This document shows positions 7,154 through 11,005 of a stretch of 11,005 nucleotides of DNA, one piece after another. The number at the start of each line of letters is the position of its first letter. Within the stretch, counting starts at the first letter, position 1. This DNA is from JBAZQS01 sp041645075 (lineage in GTDB: Bacteria; Patescibacteriota; Patescibacteriia; 2-01-FULL-39-33). Where the stretch lies: assembly GCA_041645075.1 (NCBI GenBank), contig JBAZQS010000029.1, positions 1-11,005 of the forward strand, given 5' to 3'. A model generated the notes under the pieces. That model saw nothing but the letters and a program-made list of their open reading frames with translations. It was not told where the DNA came from and did not search any database. The translations under genes were made by a program, and so were the position numbers.

Positions 7154-8932
7154 ATGTTTAAATTCATTAAAAACAATTATCCCCTGATTCTAATTATTAT
7201 TTTGGGCCTGTTTTTAAGATTTTGGGGCGTCTTTTTTGATTGGCCGCTAAGCTCCTCGGTGGGGGATGAAATTAAAATTATTTCCGGTAGCTTAAAAATG
7301 TTAGGCGATTTTAATTTTTTACCCCACTCAAATTACGGCACCTATTTTCCTTTAATGTATTACCTTTATTTGCCGGGAATTATTGCCTATGCCGCGTTTT
7401 TATTTGTTTCGGGACAGGCGCATGACATTTTGGACATAAAAAATTCGGTTATTCTGGATTTAGGCAACTGGCTAATGATCGCCCGCTTTATTTCAGTTTT
7501 GCTTGGCGTCGGTTCTGTTTATCTTATCTATTTAATCAGTAAAAAAATATTTAATAATAAAGCCATATCTTATGGGGCGGCCTTATTTTTAGCTTTAAGT
7601 CCCTTTAATGTTGTGCTTAGTCATTTTGGGCGGCCTTGGGGCCCGCAGGTTTTTTTTATACTTTTGGCTCTTTATTTTTTTCTTCGTTTTTGGAAAATTC
7701 CCGCTCAACCGCCATCCATTAAGATTATTTTTTTTACCGCCGTTCTAATTTTATCCTCTTTTGCCGTTAATATTGTCGGGGCCTTGGCTTATCCGCTGTG
7801 GCTATTGGTCGTATTTGTTTACTATTGCGAACTTAAATGGCGAAGATTTTTTGTTTTTTTGAAAAGTCGCCAGTCAATATTATCGCATCTGTTTCTAATT
7901 ATCGGCGTAGTAATAATTTTTTGGATTTCCCGCGATGCGCTGAAGGTTTATAATGTGGCCTGGGGAATATATTTTACCGCCATTTCGGGCGAGGCGGTTC
8001 AAGAAGTGAGTCCGGTTTGGCAGTTGCCTTGGTGGGGGAAAACGGGCCTGCAATTTAATATTTTAATTCAATTTGAAACCGTCGTTTTTTTTCTTTTAGT
8101 GCCCGCTCTCTGGCTTTTATACAAAAATAATAAACCCAATTTTTATTTTACGCTCTTAAGTTTTTTGGGATTTTTTGTGGCTCTGGGCCCGCCGCTTATG
8201 GATTCAAGCCGGCCCCGTTATTTATCCCTGTTAATTCCCTTTATGATTTTGCCGGCTGCTTATCTGGCAGGAAATTTATTGGAGCGGATCAGAAAAAATA
8301 ATTTTTTCTTTGCCTTGCTGGTGATTGTTATTTTTATGGCGCCCAATCTTTTTATTAATTTAAAATATGATTATTTATTGTCTCGCGGTAGCACTAAATT
8401 ATCTTTATATAGTTGGATAAAAAACAATCTCAAGCCCGGAGAAAAAATTCTGATGGTTGATGGTTATTTTTTGCAGGATTTGGCGCCGGATAAGCAATTG
8501 ATGGCTCTGATAAAGCAATACTCGCCCGGTTATTATTCAAGCCGTTTAACGTTTCTGGATAATATGCCGTTCGCGCCTGGCCAGAGCTATGGCATTTATT
8601 CAAATGGTTTTGTCTGTGAGTGGCCGAAAGAAGTTATTGAAAGGTTAGAATTTGATTATGTGGCGATTGTGGATGCGGGAATCGGGTCAATTCCCAGCTT
8701 GAATTATTTTAAGATTTGTGATAGTATTCCCGTGTATAAATTAGCGGAAAGTCAGTTGGTTTTTAGCGAAAAAACAGCGCCTTTTTATAATTACCGCTTT
8801 GGTCGCGGCATCACGATTGAGCCCTATGTTCATTACAGCATTGAGAGCGGACTCACGATTGAGTCCTATGTGCCACTTTGGCAAATAAAGAAATTGGGCA
8901 AGCAATTAAGTATTTATAAGGTGTCGCCATAA
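7154..8932 (+). CDS. GT-C membrane glycosyltransferase, PMT/ArnT-like
   Basis: A 592-residue membrane protein. The start abuts the stop of the previous gene (TAG then ATG), so the two are almost certainly translated together. An uncleaved N-terminal helix (9-28) is followed by the external loop SSSVGDEIKIISGSLKMLG (33-51), where D38-E39 matches the acidic pair of PMT/ArnT-type enzymes. FLPHSNYGTYFPLMYYLYLP (55-74) and VVLSHFGRPWGPQVFFILLA (153-172) also follow that family's pattern. More spans lie near 75-88, 105-130, 137-152, 163-178, 189-225, 243-258, 308-323, 329-346, 354-374 and 383-401. A soluble domain of about 190 residues ends the protein. Such enzymes transfer a sugar from a polyprenyl phosphate to a lipid, glycan or protein on the outer face. 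The C-terminus carries a short duplicated peptide (see the repeat entry). The acceptor is unknown. Confidence 0.85.
   Translation: MFKFIKNNYPLILIIILGLFLRFWGVFFDWPLSSSVGDEIKIISGSLKMLGDFNFLPHSNYGTYFPLMYYLYLPGIIAYAAFLFVSGQAHDILDIKNSVILDLGNWLMIARFISVLLGVGSVYLIYLISKKIFNNKAISYGAALFLALSPFNVVLSHFGRPWGPQVFFILLALYFFLRFWKIPAQPPSIKIIFFTAVLILSSFAVNIVGALAYPLWLLVVFVYYCELKWRRFFVFLKSRQSILSHLFLIIGVVIIFWISRDALKVYNVAWGIYFTAISGEAVQEVSPVWQLPWWGKTGLQFNILIQFETVVFFLLVPALWLLYKNNKPNFYFTLLSFLGFFVALGPPLMDSSRPRYLSLLIPFMILPAAYLAGNLLERIRKNNFFFALLVIVIFMAPNLFINLKYDYLLSRGSTKLSLYSWIKNNLKPGEKILMVDGYFLQDLAPDKQLMALIKQYSPGYYSSRLTFLDNMPFAPGQSYGIYSNGFVCEWPKEVIERLEFDYVAIVDAGIGSIPSLNYFKICDSIPVYKLAESQLVFSEKTAPFYNYRFGRGITIEPYVHYSIESGLTIESYVPLWQIKKLGKQLSIYKVSP
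8807..8871 (+). repeat. Degenerate tandem repeat, two 23-nt copies 42 nt apart
   Basis: Bases 8807-8829 and 8849-8871 match at 20 of 23 positions. In protein they give GITIEPYV (552-559) and GLTIESYV (566-573), a period of 14 residues near the C-terminus of the PMT-like gene. The frame is kept, so it reads as an in-frame duplication that has drifted, or as a repeated beta-hairpin unit. Confidence 0.7.
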
Positions 8933-8958
8933 AATGAGATGGTTACAAAATTAATATT

Positions 8959-9834
8959 ATGGAAAATAAGTCAGAAATTAAATTATCGGCGGTAATTCCC
9001 ATTTATAATGAGGAAGCGGTTGTCGCCGGGGTGATTGAGGATTTGAAAGGCAAATTATCCGAATTGAATATTGAGCATGAAATTATCGCGGTTAATGACG
9101 GCTCGAGCGATCAAAGCGGGTTTATTTTGGAAAAGATAGATGGCATAAAATTGATTAATCACCCGGTTAATCGGGGATATGGCGCCTCGCTTAAAACCGG
9201 CATTAAAAACAGCCGGTATGACTGGATTTTAATTATTGACGCGGACGGCACCTATCCGACCGCGGCTATTTCCGAATTATTAGCCGAGGCCGGCCAATAC
9301 GACTTGGTGGTTGGTTCTCGTCAAAAAAAGGGCAATGCCATTCCCCCTAATCGCCGTCTCGCCAAAAAATTTTTAAATTGGTTTGCCGGCTATTTGGCCG
9401 GCGGCAAAATTCCCGACCTTAATTCCGGCTTGAGAATTTTCCGCAAAAAAATTGTTTTTGAATATTGGGATCTTTTTCCGAGCCGGTTTTCTTTCAGCTC
9501 AACTTTGACCATGATTTGCCTGACCCATGGCTATGAAACCGTTTTCCTGCCCATAGATTATTATAGGCGCCAGGGCAATTCTTCCCTCCGGTCAAAAGAT
9601 TTTTTTGGCTTTATAAGGCTGGTGGTCAAGCTTTCTTTGTTTTTTAAGCCGCTTAAAGTTTTTATTCCCATCAGCTTATTTTTATTAGTTATCGCTTTAT
9701 TGTTGGGAATTTTATTTTTTGCCGGTGTTATTCCGGTGTTTTTGGATACGACAATTACGATATTAGGCGCGACGGCGTTGCAAACTTTTTTCTTTGGCTT
9801 ACTCGCGGAAATATTCATTCATAATAAAAATTAA
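8959..9834 (+). CDS. GT2 glycosyltransferase, polyprenyl-phosphate sugar synthase-like
   Basis: A 291-residue family 2 glycosyltransferase with a GT-A fold. SAVIPIYNEE (10-19) is the nucleotide-binding start; NDGSSD (46-51), NRGYGASLKTGI (71-82), the metal-binding DADGTYP (94-100), VVGSRQKKG (117-125) and LNSGLRIFRK (154-163) follow dolichol-phosphate mannose synthase and related bacterial enzymes. RRQGNSSLR (203-211) resembles the acceptor-phosphate loop. Two C-terminal helices (about 233-255 and 264-286) anchor it in the membrane. It would transfer a hexose from a nucleotide sugar to undecaprenyl phosphate on the inner face. That product is what GT-C enzymes use, which fits the two membrane proteins directly upstream. 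It lies 26 nt after the previous stop and its own stop overlaps the next start (TAATG). Donor sugar not determinable. Confidence 0.92.
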   Translation: MENKSEIKLSAVIPIYNEEAVVAGVIEDLKGKLSELNIEHEIIAVNDGSSDQSGFILEKIDGIKLINHPVNRGYGASLKTGIKNSRYDWILIIDADGTYPTAAISELLAEAGQYDLVVGSRQKKGNAIPPNRRLAKKFLNWFAGYLAGGKIPDLNSGLRIFRKKIVFEYWDLFPSRFSFSSTLTMICLTHGYETVFLPIDYYRRQGNSSLRSKDFFGFIRLVVKLSLFFKPLKVFIPISLFLLVIALLLGILFFAGVIPVFLDTTITILGATALQTFFFGLLAEIFIHNKN

Positions 9835-10610
9835 TGCCGGATAATTTTGGCCAGCGCCTGTTAAAGGAAATTAAATATATTGCCGGCTTGAATTGGACAT
9901 TTTCGGCCGTGGGCAAACATTGGGACGAAACAACCGATTATGATGATATTAATGAGAGGACTTATTCTTATTTCCGACGTTTTGTTGATGCGGCCCAGCT
10001 ATTTGATTTGCCCAATGGGAGATATACTTTGGATATTTGCTCCCGGACCGGCAATGGCAGTTTGTATTTTTGGCAAAAAGGAAAAATTTCTAAAGTTGTT
10101 TGCGCCGATGTCACTCAAAAAATGCAATCGCTTTGCGCCGCTAACTTAAAAAAATATCCAATTGATTTTACGGTTAAATATTTTAATGGCTACCCCTTGC
10201 CTTTTAACGATAATGAATTTGAAACGATTTTAAGTTTTGAAACGATTGAGCATCTTCCCCAGCCGCCGGATTTTATTAGAGAATTGTCCCGCGTGTTGCG
10301 TCCCGGCGGTTATTTGGCGCTCACCACCCCCAATGTCTTATGGGAACCGATTCACTGGCTGGCGGCTATTTTTAAATTTCATCATAGCGAAGGGCCGCAC
10401 CGATTTATCAGGCATCGGAAAATAAAAAAAATGATTAAACGAAATAATTTAGAGATAATCAAGCAGGGGACATTTATTTTAATTCCCGGCGGCCCGAAAT
10501 TTTTAATCAATTGGGGCGAGAAGTTAGAAAAAATTCTGCCTGATTTTATCGTGAGATTATTCGGCTTAAGGAGAATTTATATTTGCCAAAAAACAAAAGC
10601 CGTACTTTAA
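9834..10610 (+). CDS. Class I SAM-dependent methyltransferase
   Basis: A 258-residue soluble methyltransferase, overlapping the preceding stop by one base (TAATG). The N-terminal helix region HWDETTDYDDINERTYSYF (29-47) is of the sort found in methyltransferases of polysaccharide clusters. The Rossmann core has motif I as LDICSRTGNGSLYF (66-79), D92 after strand 2, PLPFNDNEFETILSFETIEH (121-140) and LRPGGYLALTTPN (155-167). Motif I departs from the usual D-x-G-x-G-x-G: the first two glycines are C69 and R71, while G73 and G75 remain. The other motifs are intact, so SAM binding is likely but should not be assumed. H187, H189 and H194 sit in the variable region that often lines the substrate site. 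It may methylate a sugar or lipid of the same pathway; target unknown. Confidence 0.88.
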   Translation: MPDNFGQRLLKEIKYIAGLNWTFSAVGKHWDETTDYDDINERTYSYFRRFVDAAQLFDLPNGRYTLDICSRTGNGSLYFWQKGKISKVVCADVTQKMQSLCAANLKKYPIDFTVKYFNGYPLPFNDNEFETILSFETIEHLPQPPDFIRELSRVLRPGGYLALTTPNVLWEPIHWLAAIFKFHHSEGPHRFIRHRKIKKMIKRNNLEIIKQGTFILIPGGPKFLINWGEKLEKILPDFIVRLFGLRRIYICQKTKAVL

Positions 10611-10660
10611 GCCTTAGTCAGCGAAGCAATATTTTAAAATTAATCATAAAAATTAAGACG

Positions 10661-11005
10661 ATGGATTTAATTGAAGCGATAAAAAATCGGCGCAGCGTCA
10701 GAATTTTTCAGGATAAATCCGTAGAGAAAAATTTACTTGAAGAGCTGATTACCTCGGCCGCCTTGGCGCCTTCCGCCTGCAATCTTCAGGGCTGGAAGTT
10801 TATTATTGTTGATGAGCCGGACCTTAAAAAACGGATAGTTGACGCCGGTGGTTCGATTTTAATCGGCAAAGCGCCATTGGGAATTTTGGTCTTATATAAT
10901 AACCAGACCCATAATGTCGGCTACCGCGATCATATCCAAAGCGCGGCGGCGGCGATAGAAAATTTGCTTTTAACCGCCACGAATTTGGGTTTAGGGGCTT
11001 CTTGG
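10661..11005 (+). CDS. Nitroreductase-family FMN oxidoreductase (3' end missing)
   Basis: The first 115 residues of a nitroreductase-family flavoprotein; the frame is still open at the window edge. It opens with MDLIEAIKNRRSVRIF, where R10, R11, S12 and R14 form the FMN-phosphate site. APSACNLQGWKFIIV (36-50) has the P-S-x-x-N-x-Q flavin signature. HIQSAAAAIENLLLTATNLG (91-110) is the family's conserved helix before the GLGASW segment. Family members are mostly homodimeric NAD(P)H:FMN enzymes of about 170-220 residues, so roughly half is visible. The ATG at 10661 fits the family start. An in-frame TTG at 10583, inside the methyltransferase gene, has AAGGAG 9 nt upstream and would add 26 residues. 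The 50-nt gap before this gene shows no terminator. It may be a housekeeping neighbour rather than part of the glycan pathway. Substrate unknown. Confidence 0.88.
   Translation, partial: MDLIEAIKNRRSVRIFQDKSVEKNLLEELITSAALAPSACNLQGWKFIIVDEPDLKKRIVDAGGSILIGKAPLGILVLYNNQTHNVGYRDHIQSAAAAIENLLLTATNLGLGASW

Noticed and set aside
8934..8954. Six-codon reading frame in the gap before the GT2 gene
   Set aside because: Too short, without a ribosome binding site or any leader-peptide pattern.
10635..10640. TAAAAT as a -10 box before the nitroreductase gene
   Set aside because: There is no TG extension and no plausible -35 at 10612-10617. In A/T-rich gaps this hexamer is expected by chance.

Overview
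This window is a dense, single-strand (+) block of nine genes, of which the first (radical SAM) and last (nitroreductase family) are cut by the window edges. Gaps are tiny or absent: there are overlaps at 970-973 and 9834, and 0-60 nt elsewhere. No RNA genes, mobile elements, CRISPR arrays or clear terminators were seen, and no stretch over 100 bases lacks a gene.

The base composition is AT-leaning, with long T/A runs in Phe/Ile/Lys-rich genes. All reading frames work with the standard bacterial code (Gly by GGN, Trp by TGG, TGA as a stop). None of the eight visible starts has a well-placed Shine-Dalgarno sequence. This, together with the mix of Rossmann methyltransferases, glycosyltransferases and GT-C-like membrane proteins, resembles genomes of uncultured Patescibacteria/CPR-type bacteria. 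That placement is inference: no marker gene is present.

Layout: (1) 3' part of a radical SAM protein, probably of the cobalamin-binding type; (2) GT-B glycosyltransferase, family 4-like; (3) 727-residue fusion of a class I SAM methyltransferase to a B12-binding radical SAM enzyme; (4) second GT4-like glycosyltransferase; a 60-nt gap with a possible extended -10 promoter; (5) and (6) two large polytopic membrane proteins of the GT-C/PMT type; (7) a GT2 enzyme like polyprenyl-phosphate sugar synthases, with two C-terminal membrane helices; (8) a class I methyltransferase with a degenerate motif I; (9) the 5' part of a nitroreductase-family flavoprotein.

A coherent reading is a cell-surface glycan assembly and decoration locus. 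The GT4 enzymes would build a glycan on the cytoplasmic face. The GT2 enzyme would charge a polyprenyl phosphate with a sugar. The GT-C proteins would use such lipid-linked sugars outside the membrane. The methyltransferases and radical SAM enzymes would methylate or otherwise alter sugars or lipids. The substrates cannot be read from the sequence. The most notable item is the methyltransferase-radical SAM fusion, with a second radical SAM gene close by.
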